In this document: one piece after another, positions 25,250 through 35,603 of the stretch
How the letters are laid out: every line of letters begins with the position of its first letter
Position numbering within the stretch: the stretch's first letter is position 1
Assembly: GCA_050084985.1 (NCBI GenBank)
Contig: JBITNC010000001.1
Span: forward strand, 35,712,001-35,776,000
Length of the DNA stretch: 64,000 nucleotides
Source: Nageia nagi
Lineage: Eukaryota > Pinophyta
Direction of reading: 5' to 3'
The notes under the pieces: model-generated
The model's input: only the letters and a program-made list of their open reading frames with translations
What the model was told of the DNA's origin: nothing
The model's database searches: none
Translations under genes and position numbers: made by a program

Positions 25250-26366
25250 TATGGGAATTGTATTTTCATAGTAGTTGTATCTTTCCATGTTGAAGATGAT
25301 TCAGAATACTTATCCCATTAGACTAGACATTCATTAGTTTCCTTATTTCTTAGCTTCCTAGTCTTAAAATATAAGATCTTAATAGGGAGTATTTCAATTA
25401 CATGAGGGTATAGCATCTACAAATTAGAAAAATCCAAAACATGAGAAGGATCAGCAACATACTTTTGTAACAAGGAGACATGAAAGACATCATGTATTTT
25501 GGACAAACTTGGTGACAAGGTAAGTTTTTTGGTTACTAGACTCTTCTTTTATACAATTTCAAAAAAACAAAAAAATTAGGGATCCAACTTAGTTGACTTT
25601 ATGGCACTTTTAATGGTTCTGACTTGTAAAAATACCTTATCACCCACAACAAATTCTCAAGGAGTTATCTTAATATCATCATAACTTTTCTATCAATCAG
25701 TAGCTTCTTTCAACTTTTATCGAATGGAATTGAGTTGCTCCTCCATTTTCTTTAATATTTCTAGTTGGATCATCACCAAATCCTCTAAATTTTTCCAATA
25801 TAAAGGAGTTCTACATCTCCTCCCATACAATGCTTCAAAAGGATCCATTCCTAAAGATGAATGATAGCCATTATTGTATGTGAACTCAAACAAATAAAGA
25901 TAATCTTCCCATTTTGTCTTTTGTTTCATGCAATACATTTGAGCATATCCTTGAGGAATCTATTCATGTGTTCTATCTTCCCATCTATTTTTGGATGATA
26001 AGCTGGGCTCATATTAAAATTTGTACCTATTCCCTTATGTAATGATTTATAAAATATATAAGTGGATTTAGAATCCCTATCTATGAATATCACTTCAAGA
26101 AATCTATGTAATATCAAGATTTCATGTGCAAACTTATTGGCTACTACAAGGGCATCATATATAGTGTTACCAAGTCTAAAATGTGCAACCTTGGTTAACT
26201 TATTGACCATTACCAATATGGAGTCAATTAAATTTGATTTTTGAGAAACCAATTATAAAATCCATTAAAATCACTTACCATTTTTGTGTTAGAATATCAT
26301 GGGTATACAAATATCCACCTGGATGTTGATATTCTTCTTTCACTTTCTAATATTCTATGTATTTTT
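25250..26366 (-). pseudogene. Gypsy integrase with chromodomain-like tail
   Basis: The integrase core keeps all three expected acidic positions by motif: Asp in MDFIIGFS (about 26265), Asp in IDRDSKSTY (about 26080) and Glu in DGKIEHMNRFLKDML (about 25955). Next comes an intact 73-codon piece holding the GKY/GPF-region precursor: WEDYLYLFEFTYNN and GMDPFEALYGRRCRTPL. A weak chromodomain-like end lies at about 25270-25400 (LRNKETNECLVQWD, with Gln supplied by a stop codon in this copy). This order is typical of plant chromoviruses. Stops separate the segments. Confidence 0.85.
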
Positions 26367-27430
26367 CCATAAACTCATAATTTCCATTTTTAGTCTTGAA
26401 TTTTATCTTAAAATTATTAGATTCTTTTATCCTTAACTAATAGTAACTTGATCATAATTCTAACTTGGAAAAGATAGCAACATCTTTGAGCTGGTTGAAC
26501 AAGCCATCAATCCTAAGTAGAGGATACCTATTATTGATAGTGACCTTGTTCAACATCCTATAGTCAATACACAATCTTATTATTCCATCCTTATTTTTAA
26601 AAATACAAGAGCCCCCTAGGGTGATATAGTAGGCTTTATCAATCCTTTCTTCTAAATATCCTATAATTGTACTTTTAACTCCTACATCTCAATGGTGTTC
26701 ATTCTATAAGGTGTTATAAAGATAGGATTAGCTCTTGGAACTAGATCTATCAAAAAATTAAATTCTCATTTTGGGGGTAAACCTAATAGTTCCTTGGGAA
26801 ATACATCCTTATATTCTCATAACACTGGATACTTGTTTAAGATTTATACATCTTTATCCTCTTCTTCCATTTATTTAATCTTAACTACAAAGATCATTTT
26901 CCTTTTTCTAATACTTATTTTTATTTGCATGGCTATGATCAAGTAGGGTTCAAATGTTCCTTGATCATTAAATACCCTATATTAGTTTTGAAATACATCA
27001 ATGTATTCTACCCATCTCTCCTAACATTCAATCAAAGTTTTATGGGCCATCAACTAATCCATGTCTAAAATAATATTGTAAGAAGCTAGGGGAACCAAAT
27101 ATAAATCCCACACTATGAATCCGTTAGGTAATTCTAGTTCAACATCCCTAAAACATCATCTAATAAGGTGTTTTTAGCCTAATCAAACTCCACTTTTCAC
27201 CTTTTTATCAAATATTTTGGTGCCTTAATCATGTATTTAACTAATAATTTGAAATAAAACTATCTATTGCATCATAATATATCAAAAATTTAAAATATTT
27301 ACCAAAAATGTTACTTGAGATCTGAAGAGGCATCTCTTTTCCTCAAAGTTGTCCTACTCTATGGTTGTAAAGATTTAATGCTCTTTGGGTGGGTCTTTCT
27401 TCAAGGGAATTGATTTACATAATGATTTCC
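26367..27430 (-). pseudogene. Gypsy protease remnant and N-terminal half of RT
   Basis: RT motifs on the minus strand are [20 protein letters not shown] (about 26540), [15 protein letters not shown] (about 26480), YYQLRIKESNNFKIKF and GNYEFM (about 26370). The protein then continues as integrase linker (KVKEEYQHPGG). The blocks FGLxNAPA, YxDD, the thumb and all RNase H are missing, so a deletion of more than 1 kb joins RT to integrase near 26367. Upstream, a degenerate YDAIDSFIS at about 27270 sits where DSGATHSFIS is expected. Confidence 0.8.
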
Positions 27431-28590
27431 ACCATAGTTCTAGCACCCATCTCAAGGATCTTTCTTCTATTTAGGAAACTTATCTCTCAATGTATTTTTA
27501 TTGCCTCTTAGCTCTAGAAACCCTTGACCTTGGTTCTTGAAACCTTGGTTTCCATTTCTAGGATTTTGTTATTGTTTATGAGACTAGTAGTTCTTTGTTT
27601 TTTCAAATTTGGAGTATTTTTGTCCTTGAAACTATGATTATTTTTCTTATTGCTTGTCTATTATGGTTGATGCTCTACACTATGATTCTTTTGATGGATT
27701 TTCTTATCTTTTTCATCCAAAAGTTTGTAGTTTAGAAAGGTCTTTTTGATTCCCAAGTTACTTTCTTCCCTTTTGACATATCATAACCTTTTTCAAGTAT
27801 CTTTGGATTTAAAACATTTACTATAATTTTAATCTCAGGGTCTAACCCTACAAAAATCTATGCACCTTTAGATTATTCTAATTTTTTGAGATGTACTTAA
27901 GCAGTTTAACAAATCTTTGGTGATAACTTTGGACACTCATAGACCCTTACTAAAAAGTATAGTAATCTTTATATTATTTATCATAATATACTTGAGGAAT
28001 GAATCTTTTTTGAAATTATATAGTAAATTTTGACCATTTAAAGTACTAGATCCCATGTTCAATCTTATATGCATTCCACCATTCTAGAGCAACATCTTGA
28101 AATTTATAGGTAGCCCATATGGTCTTGGTTTTTGGTGATAGATTTTTCATTGAGAGGTATCTTTCAACTCTCTAACCATACTTTACATGCTCACCTTCAT
28201 GATTTCTATTTAACTTTGGTATCTAAGCTTTCTTTAAATTAAACACAAGTTCTTGTTCGATCCTTACCTAAATCTAGTTTTTCAATCCACTTGATCTTGT
28301 TTGAGTTGGAAGGAATAGATCAAATTCTTATCTTGAAGGATCAACTCTCTAACTCAATAGATTTTATCAGTTCTTGTTGCTCTACCACCTGGTCTTGGAG
28401 TCTCATGATGGCTTCTTCTCCTCCATTATTTTGATTAGAATGGCTAGAAGAACTTTTAGTATTATTTGTAGGAACTTGCTAATTTGCATTTCTCATTATT
28501 CCTCTTCTAGCATTTTTCCCCCTAACATTTGAATTTTGGCCCCTACCATTTCTTTGGTTTGCATTGGCATCAGAATTCATGGGAAGGCTA
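27431..28590 (-). pseudogene. gag: Chromovirus gag pseudogene
   Basis: The minus strand gives EEAIMRLQDQVVEQQELI (about 28390), then FQDVALEWWNAYKIEHGI (about 28070), FQKRFIPQVYYD (about 28000) and SMSVQSYHQRFVKLLKYI (about 27920), the Retrotrans_gag order. A degenerate zinc knuckle lies at about 27400-27440 (GGNHYVNQFP), with the second and third Cys changed. Several stops occur. The N-terminus near 28590 is rich in Asn and Arg. Confidence 0.75.
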
Positions 28591-28763
28591 TTTGTGAAAC
28601 CTTATCATAGGTTTCCTAAATCTCTAGTTACATGTATTGGGAGCACCATAATTTAAGCTAACCAAATGGTATTGTTATTAGGCTCATGCATACTGAATCT
28701 AGACTTCCTAAACTTTTACACAAAAAGAGTCATATAATGTAGGCTTGAAGGTTTGAACTTGAT

Positions 28764-28775
28764 GCTCTGATACCA
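28764..28775 (-). other. Primer-binding site, initiator tRNA-Met
   Basis: The minus strand reads TGGTATCAGAGC, the exact canonical plant initiator tRNA-Met site, one base from the LTR edge at 28777. Confidence 0.9.
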
Positions 28776-28776
28776 A

Positions 28777-29402
28777 TGTAATGCATCTACTTATTATCAT
28801 CAACTAGAACCCTAATTTTTAGATCTAATTTTTTTACATTTAGTTTAGTACTTGATATTCTAGGAATGAACCAAGTGATCCTACATGAGCTTAATAATGT
28901 TGCTAGCTAGTTTAACACTCACATGGCAAGATTGGTCAAGAACCTAGGGTAACCAACCCTGATAAAAATTTTTGAGGTTACTCTTCAACACTCACCCTAT
29001 TGAAAAGATTCCTCAAAGGTAACCTCACCATTCCTATTTCACATCCTATGTGCATAGGTTTTTGTCATGATGTAATGGTTTTCTATACAGGGTCCATACA
29101 CCTGAGAGATCACACTTCTACTAAGTTAGCATCATCACCTGATGATAAATCTTCATATTATAGAAAAAATAGTATGTTCTTGAAAAAATTTCATATGAGC
29201 AGGTAGCATCTTCTATGGAATAATCATCATACCCCTATCTACTAACTGCAAGTGGTATGACTACTAGTTACCCTCACTTGATAATAGTTGACTCACCTAT
29301 AAGAGGATATGAGTCACTAGCTTGCCCATAAATATCATCTAGGTCCACTATGTGGTCCATCATCCCCATGCCCATAACTTGGGGAGCCATGGATATTAAA
29401 CT
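28777..29402 (-). repeat. Truncated 5' LTR of the chromovirus
   Basis: It matches 21118 to about 21770 over its whole length, with scattered transitions and short gaps; one gap drops about 25 bp near 29290. Similarity ends at GGATATTAAA (about 29402), which is not a TG..CA end. The outer part of the LTR has therefore been deleted or replaced. Confidence 0.85.
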
Positions 29403-29600
29403 CTAATCGATATACAATAAGGTATTTATGATAAGTTTGTACTTATTTAAATTCAAATTTTATAGGTTAAGAACATAGTTGAATTAGGTATTATCATATT
29501 GAAATTTTTTACTTCCTAGAACTTTGATTAGTATTATTATTTATTATAATTGATATTAAAGTAATTTTTAATCATTTTGTAGTATCAAAATAAAATAATA
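29403..29600. other. AT-rich spacer
   Basis: Nothing is recognised between the broken LTR and the PPR relic. Confidence 0.4.
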
Positions 29601-30690
29601 CTAATATCATGATCAAATTTATTGCATTACTTTTATGATGAATCATTATGCATGTAATGTTAAACATCATGGTCATTCATACTATCTTCAGGAAGCTTTG
29701 AACTTTAATGCCAAAATGCCTATAAAATGGAAGTTCTAAAAGAAGGTATGGATATCCACTAAAGAGTAGTTAAATGTTTTCATTATTTTTTCATTATAAA
29801 ATAGATATGGATGCAAAATGTGGAAGAATACAATATGCATGGGAATTATTTGACAAGATGCATGATGGAGATACAATTTCATGGAATTCAACTTTTAAAG
29901 AATATATAATTCATGGTTCCAACAAGGATGACCCTAAAATATTTCATATAATAAAGCTACAATTGGGAAATAACCCTAACAACATAATCTTTCTATTACT
30001 TGGGTACCAACCTTAATATTATAACTAACTATTATTGCATTATTCCTATAATGAAGCATTATACATGCATTATTGAACTTCTTGGTCATATAGTCTATCT
30101 TGAGGAAGGTTTGAATTTTTACAATAAGGCCTAGAAGTTTTTTAACAAGATGCATGATGTAAACATTATTTCCTACACTGCAACAATTGGAGGATATGTA
30201 ATTCATGGCTACAATAAATATTCCCTTAAACTCTTTTATCAAATGAAGCTACACTTGGTAACCTATATTAAAGCATAACCTTTATATTACTTGGGAATAA
30301 ATCCTATAATGTGACTAAATCTTATTATATTATTACTAGGATGAATTATTATACATGTTGTGTTAAACATCTTAATTATGGAGGCTATCTTGAGGAGGCT
30401 TTGAACTTCATTACCAAAATTCCCATAAAATATAAGTTTTATAATAAGTTATGGACATCCATTAAAGAGTAGTTGAAAATATTTTTCATTGAATATTATA
30501 GTTATAAAGTAGACATGGATGAAAAATATAGAGGAATACATAAGGCCTGATAATTATTTGATATGATGTATGATGCAAACATAGTTTTATGTATTGTAAT
30601 ATCTGGAGGATATGTATTTAATGATACAAAAAGTATTCCCTTAATATATTTAATCTAATGAAGCTACAGTTGGGAATTAATAAAAAAACC
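29601..30690 (+). pseudogene. PPR (pentatricopeptide repeat) protein relic, first part
   Basis: The best preserved piece (29806-30015) reads DAKCGRIQYAWELFDKMHDG followed by DTISWNSTFKEYIIHG. This is the plant PLS-class PPR pattern (YAKCGxIexARxLFDkMpxrdxiSWNaMIxgYaxhG). Flanking pieces give HYxCMV and EALNFxxKMPIK-like phrases. Variants of the unit recur at about 30126 and 30514. Such proteins bind organellar RNA for editing or processing. Here units are broken by stops and shifts, so no function is likely. It is the only host-gene-derived coding signal in the window. Confidence 0.75.
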
Positions 30691-30862
30691 TAGGTATTTT
30701 CTAGTTTATTGCACTCCAATTGCTCTAGTCCACCTCAAGGGTTCAAAATGGATTTCAAGTGCTTGGAAATGGCTTAAGGGTTCTAAATCACTAGGTGCAT
30801 AGATTCCAAATACCTTCAAGATGAAATGGATTTATAAGCTTCATGATGATTTGAAATTTTTA

Positions 30863-31159
30863 CTACACTTCAAAATGGGTCCCCCCTCTAATTTTGTTTT
30901 CCTACTAAAGGGAATTAAAGCCCCTATAAAATTTTTATTATTTTTGGGTGATTTTTAACAATAGTTTATTACTACCCTCAAAATTATATTACAATAGTTT
31001 ATAATTATCCTAAATAGTTTAACAATCATAAATAAGTTTATCATCATTATTTGTTTAAGGGCATATTTAAAATACCCTCATATGTAATATGATAGTTGTT
31101 TAAATCTATTGTAAATATTTGTTATGTTATTCTCATCCTTAATACCATTTTTAGTGTAG
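30863..31159. mobile_element. MITE-like element with ~15-bp terminal inverted repeats
   Basis: The left end CTACACTTCAAAATGG and the reverse complement of the right end, CTACACTAAAAATGG, match well and are flanked by TA on both sides. It is about 297 bp, AT-rich and non-coding, with repeated CAATAGTTTATxAT phrases. A degraded copy at about 34128-34427 arose through the segmental duplication. TA flanks suggest Tc1/mariner-type or a truncated TWA target; the superfamily is not certain. Confidence 0.55.
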
Positions 31160-31199
31160 TATAAGTACTCATCTATATAACATAGATAATATTGGATTG

Positions 31200-31583
31200 A
31201 GTGGGGATTATTGAATGTTATAGTGATATATATGGATGAAAAATATGTAAGAATACATAAGGCCTAGAAATATTTTAACAATATGTATGATGCAAATATT
31301 ATTTCATGGACTACAACAAGTAAAGGATATATAATTCATGGCTACAAGAAAGATTACCTTAAAATCTTTTATATGATGAAGATATACTTGGGAACCTATC
31401 CTAAATCATAACATTTATATTATTTGGAAACCAATCCTAATAGTGTGACTAAATCATATTGCATTATTCCTAAGATAAATTATTATACACATATTGTTAA
31501 ACATCTTGGTCATGGAGGCTATCTTGAGGAAGCTTTGAACTTCATTATTAAAATTTCCATAAAATAAAAGTTCTATAATAAGG
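31200..31583 (+). pseudogene. PPR relic, duplicated copy (5' part)
   Basis: This is the second copy of the PPR unit, equivalent to 30126-30450. It includes WT-like and YIIHGYKK phrases and a GHGGYLEEALNFI stretch just before the solo LTR (about 31517). Stops and shifts are present. It continues after the LTR at 32304. Confidence 0.65.
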
Positions 31584-32298
31584 TGTTAACAATTAAAAAT
31601 GAATTTTAATTTAATCAAAATACCCTTTTAGGTATTCAAAACAATTTATTTAATTTATTAAATAAATATTCTTTTCAATATGCACTCTCATCTACCTTTA
31701 TGTTTTATGATAATAGGTCATCCCAAAATCACCATAAGTCTAAGGAGGTGCCTTACCACTAGACCTATTACCTATAAAGGTGGAGGGATTGTGCATACAC
31801 AATTATGACATGATCTAGAATCCTTGATAGCTAGTAATATACTTATATCATTATTGACTAGTTTTTCTTAATGGCACCTATCATATTTGTAGTTTGTTAT
31901 ACTCTAAGCTTTGCATTCCTACTATATTTCATCCCTTAATAAGAGATATTCCATGCATAAAAGGTGAGATGATGAAATCAACTATAAAAGCAAGTTATTC
32001 TAGAATAGTAGTCAAGCAACATCATTGGCTTTCTAGTGTTACCATTAGGTTGAGGTTAGATTTGTGGCTTTGTATTTTGGGGAAGCTCATTGTTCATCCT
32101 ATTTCTATTAGATCTTTCCTTTGCTCATCATCATAGGTAAGGTACATGTTTGTATCTTTTGTAAATCTAGTTTTGATAGGTCAAGGTCAATTAGGTCATT
32201 ATCATCTTTCATGTCATCAATTTTCTATTATTTTATAGGTAATTAGTGAATTTAATATTCTATAAATATCTCTAATAATTATTATTTTGATTATAATA
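31584..32298 (+). repeat. Solo LTR of gypsy family A with TSD TAAGG
   Basis: The sequence starts TGTTAACAATTAAAAATG and ends TTATAATA. It is flanked by TAAGG at 31579-31583 and 32299-32303. The paralogous site in copy 1 (AATAAGTTATGGACATCC, about 30451) lacks the insert and has only one such motif. No internal region or second LTR is present, so it formed by LTR-LTR recombination. The short ORF at 31894-32136 inside it is not a gene. Confidence 0.9.
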
Positions 32299-32303
32299 TA
32301 AGG

Positions 32304-32582
32304 AATGGACATCCATTAAAGAGTATTTGAAAATATTTTCTTTGAATATTATGGTTGTAAAGTAGACATGGATGAAAAATGTAGAAGAATACATAGGGCC
32401 TGATAATTATTTGACAAGATGTATAATGCAAATATAGTTTTATGGATTGTAATATTAGGAGGATATGTAATATGTAATTAAAGCTCAAACAAGTATGCCC
32501 TTAAATTATTTCATTTAATGAAGCTATAGTTGGTAATTAAAAAAAACTAGGTATTTTCTAGGTCATTACCTTCCAATTGCTC
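32304..32582 (+). pseudogene. PPR relic, duplicated copy (3' part)
   Basis: Continuation of the duplicated PPR unit after the solo LTR: TGGACATCCATTAAAGAGT, then MDEKCRRIHRA-like, LFDKMYNAN and GGYVIC-like readings, with stops. It ends at the TSD of the TRIM-like element. Confidence 0.65.
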
Positions 32583-32587
32583 TTTTC

Positions 32588-32714
32588 TGTTGGAAACCTA
32601 ATCCTTAGGGATTAAGGTAATTTGTGATCATTAATAGTTTTAGGTGTGTGAGTTTACATGTATTTATAGGAGATCCAATTAATACAATATTTGGCTTTTG
32701 GAGTTTCTCCTTCA
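32588..32714 (+). repeat. TRIM-like element, 5' LTR
   Basis: 127 bp, TG..CA ended, 126/127 identical to the 3' LTR by direct comparison. An internal hairpin (CTAATCC-TTAG-GGATTAAG) lies about 10 bp from the start. Confidence 0.97.
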
Positions 32715-32716
32715 AG

Positions 32717-32729
32717 TGGTATCAGAGCC
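32717..32729 (+). other. Primer-binding site, initiator tRNA-Met
   Basis: TGGTATCAGAGCC is fully complementary to the conserved 3' end of plant initiator tRNA-Met and lies two bases after the 5' LTR. Confidence 0.95.
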
Positions 32730-33855
32730 TCATTGGAGATTTTGGAGTTTGTGTTGGAATTCTGCCAGGTCGAATAAACTCTTCCCAGCTACTTCAACTG
32801 CTTCAATAACATTCACAAAAACCTTCACCCTGGTGATTACCATAAAAGCTATGCCAGTTTCATTATCTTCAGAACTCAAGGGAGTAGTTGAGTAGTAACG
32901 GATATGGCGATCGACATTAATTGCGCTACGGAGAAGCATTTTGGAGAGAAGTTTGGTAACAGTAGACATGCATCGAGCTCGCTAGAGTCATTTCTGCATG
33001 CGAGCACTCATGGATATGTTGCTATTATTATTACTATGGACAACACCTCCTACAGCCATGGTGTCCATATGCTGATCTTCTGTAACAGTTTCTATCCACA
33101 AGAATTCTACGTCTATCCAGGAGGACGAGCTTTGGATTTTAAGTAGCATTTTGTTGGCGATTCTATCAACATGTGGAGTGATGATTGTCCAACATATTGA
33201 AGGTTCCTGCACTGCTTCCACAAGCCAACTTTGCTTGCTTTCATTGACAACGTCCTAAATTTCCTCATGCTGTTCACTGGGTAAAGTCCACATCAGCCAA
33301 AACTGCATCACTGGAACCCAGAGCCTCCTCCTACCAGGCTCCACGTTGGAAAACCAGGTCACACTTGGCACTCTCTCAGTCATGCTAGGTGGATGTACCC
33401 TCCAAGCTGGCGGGGTATACGTCGACGTGGACAAACCCGTGATGGTGAAGGGACATTTTTTAGATGCATGAATCTGCATGCGAATAGCACGCTAGATTCA
33501 GGCTACGAATGGTTTTCTACTCGCACGTCACGCGACTCCTCTGTATGATCACTGTAGTGTGACTTCTGACCACGTAAATGGTTTTCCTCCGTTTCTTCTA
33601 GCTTCACACACTCGTGAGCTACAGACCACAAAATGTTTCTCCTCCGCTCTACCTTCACGTCTCCTCATGCAGCGAACGTCTCCTTCTCCTCCACGCAGCG
33701 TACCTCCTCCACGCAGGTCACATCTCCTCTTTTCTGCTATGCATGGGTTTCCTTCACTATTTTCAGGTCATGCCGCCTGACCTCGTTCTCCGCCCAGGGC
33801 TGCATTCTTAAAAGCATCTTTGTATTCTCATTTAATTCTTAATCCATTGCGGATT
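32730..33855. other. Interior of the TRIM-like element, CpG-rich, function unknown
   Basis: Visibly richer in G+C and in intact CpG (for example around 32906-32970, 33410-33440 and 33515-33540) than anything else in the window. Minus-strand frames of 77-79 codons at 32730-32969 and 32988-33221 are open but resemble nothing I know. The plus strand at 33590-33760 is pyrimidine-rich and open in three frames, as expected from composition. It could be captured host DNA or lineage-specific non-coding sequence. Just before the polypurine tract a perfect TTAATCC-n5-GGATTAA hairpin occurs (33840-33858). Confidence 0.5.
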
Positions 33856-33866
33856 AAAGGAGGGAA

Positions 33867-33993
33867 TGTTGGAAACCTAATCCTTAGGGATTAAGGTAAT
33901 TTGTGATCATTAATAGTTTTAGGTGTGTGAGTCTACATGTATTTATAGGAGATCCAATTAATACAATATTTGGCTTTTGGAGTTTCTCCTTCA
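33867..33993 (+). repeat. TRIM-like element, 3' LTR
   Basis: 127 bp; it differs from the 5' LTR at one base. Preceded by the AAAGGAGGGAA tract and followed by the TSD TTTTC. Confidence 0.97.
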
Positions 33994-33998
33994 TTTTC

Positions 33999-34470
33999 CA
34001 CCTCAAGGGTTCAAAATGGCTTTCAAGCACTTAGAAATAGCTTGAGGGTTCTAAATCACTAGGTGTATAGATTTTAAATACCTTCAATATGAAATGGGTT
34101 TATAGGCTTCATGATGTTTTGAAATATATAATGTATTTTAAAATAGGTCCCCACCCCTCTAATTTTATTTTCCCACTAAAAGGCCTTAATGCCCTCATGA
34201 ATTTTTCAATTTTATGGTAATTTTTAACAATAGTTTATAACATCCCTTAAAAGTATATTAAAATAGTTCATAATTATCCTAAATAATTCATTAATCACAA
34301 ATAATTTTATCATAATTAGTTTTTAAGGGTATCTTGAAACTACCAACATATGTCATGATTATTGTTAAAAATTATTGTAAAAAGTTGTTATATTATTATC
34401 ATCCTTAATACCCTTTTTAGTGTAGTCAAAGTACTCATCCATGGAACATAGATTATAGTTGATTGATTTA
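33999..34470. repeat. End of the segmental duplication (copy 2), with degraded MITE
   Basis: Aligns with about 30730-31190. It includes the second MITE copy (about 34128-34427), whose left inverted repeat is eroded while TTTTTAGTGTAG survives at the right. Confidence 0.85.
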
Positions 34471-35449
34471 TGATTAAATGGTGGATAAGATGATTTTGAT
34501 AATAATAGATTATGAAAGATGTATGCAAAGTTTTATATGGGAGCACATGTTGTGTGTTTTGTATTTTATTTTTTTACTCATGCATTTGAAGAATTTTTAG
34601 GTTTTCCTAATGGTGCATGTAGACAAATAAGTATGATCTTTAATAAAATAGAAATCATATTTTAGGTATAAAATATGAAAAAAATATAAAAGTATTTAAA
34701 AGGTCAAAAAGAAAGCTATAATCAATGTAGTTGGTGCAAATGCCAAAACAAACACCACATGCTATGTAATACATGAAAATCTCAATAAAATTAAAGGACC
34801 AAGACATTGGTATAAAATAATATGCAAAGAAAATAATTTTTTATTAGATAATCAAATATCAAATAGGTCACCTCATAATAATCACATAATCCAAACAATA
34901 ATGGTGTTTTGTAACACCATCTATCTAAGGATTTGGTATCTACTCTTCATCATGCTTCTTATTTCTTGGTTTCATCATTAGTTCTTACAAGTTTTTTAAC
35001 ATAGATATCATGCAAAGGTTGATATCATAGCATGAATATCATGTTTTAGAGTTTTATGACCTCATATATGACTAATAAACCTATTCTTAACCTAAATCTT
35101 AGATATGATGAAGAGAAGAGCTTGATCACACTAGAAATACATAATTATATTCATTCAAATTTAAGTAAGTATATTATGGAAAAATAGTTCTTTGTTTTAT
35201 TACAATTAATTATTTTCTATCTACATATTGGTGAACCCATTTTTTGAGCAATATTTCCTTCATGGATAAGATGTCATATAATTTTGTGATAGATCTCACA
35301 CTATTGACATCATGATCTACTTATTTAAAAGGCATCAATATAATAGATATGGATATTACATAGTAGATCTATGATACATTTTAGAACTTTATAATGCCTC
35401 AATTAGAAAACATGATTGATAAGATTAGTTCTACATTGATGTCATAATC
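34471..35449. other. AT-rich intergenic sequence
   Basis: No gene or repeat family was recognised. It precedes the disrupted old gypsy gag and may contain its leader, but no LTR is visible. Confidence 0.35.
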
Positions 35450-35603
35450 TTCCACAAGTACCAACCAAAATTCTCCCAACACCATCCTAGCTAAGAAGGT
35501 ATCAAAAATTGAGAATTAGTAGAAGGACCAACTAAAGGAGGAAGAATATGATGGTGTTATCACTTCACCATTATCAAAATAAATCCAAAACTTCCTCTAC
35601 CAC
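35450..35603 (+). pseudogene. gag: Old gypsy gag, 5' part, split by the gag-only element
   Basis: Plus-strand readings SPNTILAKKVSKIEN and KDQLKEEEYDG are followed by a proline-rich end that joins, across the inserted element and one TSD copy, to the gag resuming at 41341 (PKLNSPKFDIFNGD). The piece is stop-rich. Confidence 0.6.

Larger units (their letters stand above)
21118..29402 (-). mobile_element. Chromovirus-type Ty3/gypsy retrotransposon, minus strand
   Basis: In minus-strand order it has a 5' LTR remnant (28777-29402), an initiator-tRNA-Met priming site (28764-28775), gag, degenerate protease, an N-terminal RT piece, integrase with a chromodomain-like tail, a polypurine tract (25160-25169) and a 3' LTR (21118-25159). 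The U5 parts of the two LTRs match over about 620 bp. The internal region is only about 3.6 kb because the RT C-terminus and RNase H are missing. Stops are frequent. It inserted into a family-A LTR. No TSD was found, since the right end is truncated. Confidence 0.8.
32588..33993 (+). mobile_element. Young TRIM-like non-autonomous LTR element
   Basis: Two 127-bp direct repeats (32588-32714 and 33867-33993) start TGTTGGAAAC, end CTCCTTCA and differ at a single base (T/C in GTGAGTxTACATG). The 5' copy is followed after AG by TGGTATCAGAGCC (32717-32729), the initiator-tRNA-Met priming site. The 3' copy is preceded by AAAGGAGGGAA (33856-33866), a polypurine tract. The 5-bp TSD TTTTC lies at 32583-32587 and 33994-33998. 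The 1,152-bp interior encodes no gag or pol domain. The element is 1,406 bp and must use proteins of another element, probably copia-like given the priming site. Confidence 0.95.
30126..34460 (+). repeat. Tandem segmental duplication, ~1.13 kb unit
   Basis: Copy 1 spans about 30126-31190. Copy 2 spans about 31254-34460 with two insertions in it (31584-32303 and 32588-33998). Matching landmarks are AAGGCCTAGAA (30126/31254), ATGGATGAAAAAT (30514/32366), TAGGTATTTTCTAG (30691/32547), CACCTCAAGGGTTCAAAATGG (30730/33999) and TTTTTAGTGTAGT (31149/34414). Removing the insertions gives a steady offset of about 1,130 bp. Confidence 0.9.

Noticed and set aside
31894-32136. 80-codon + strand frame
   Set aside because: Lies wholly within the solo LTR and is not shared as an open frame by the other LTR copies.
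33559-33842. Three overlapping + strand frames in the TRIM-like interior
   Set aside because: All three frames are open because the stretch is pyrimidine-rich; no domain.
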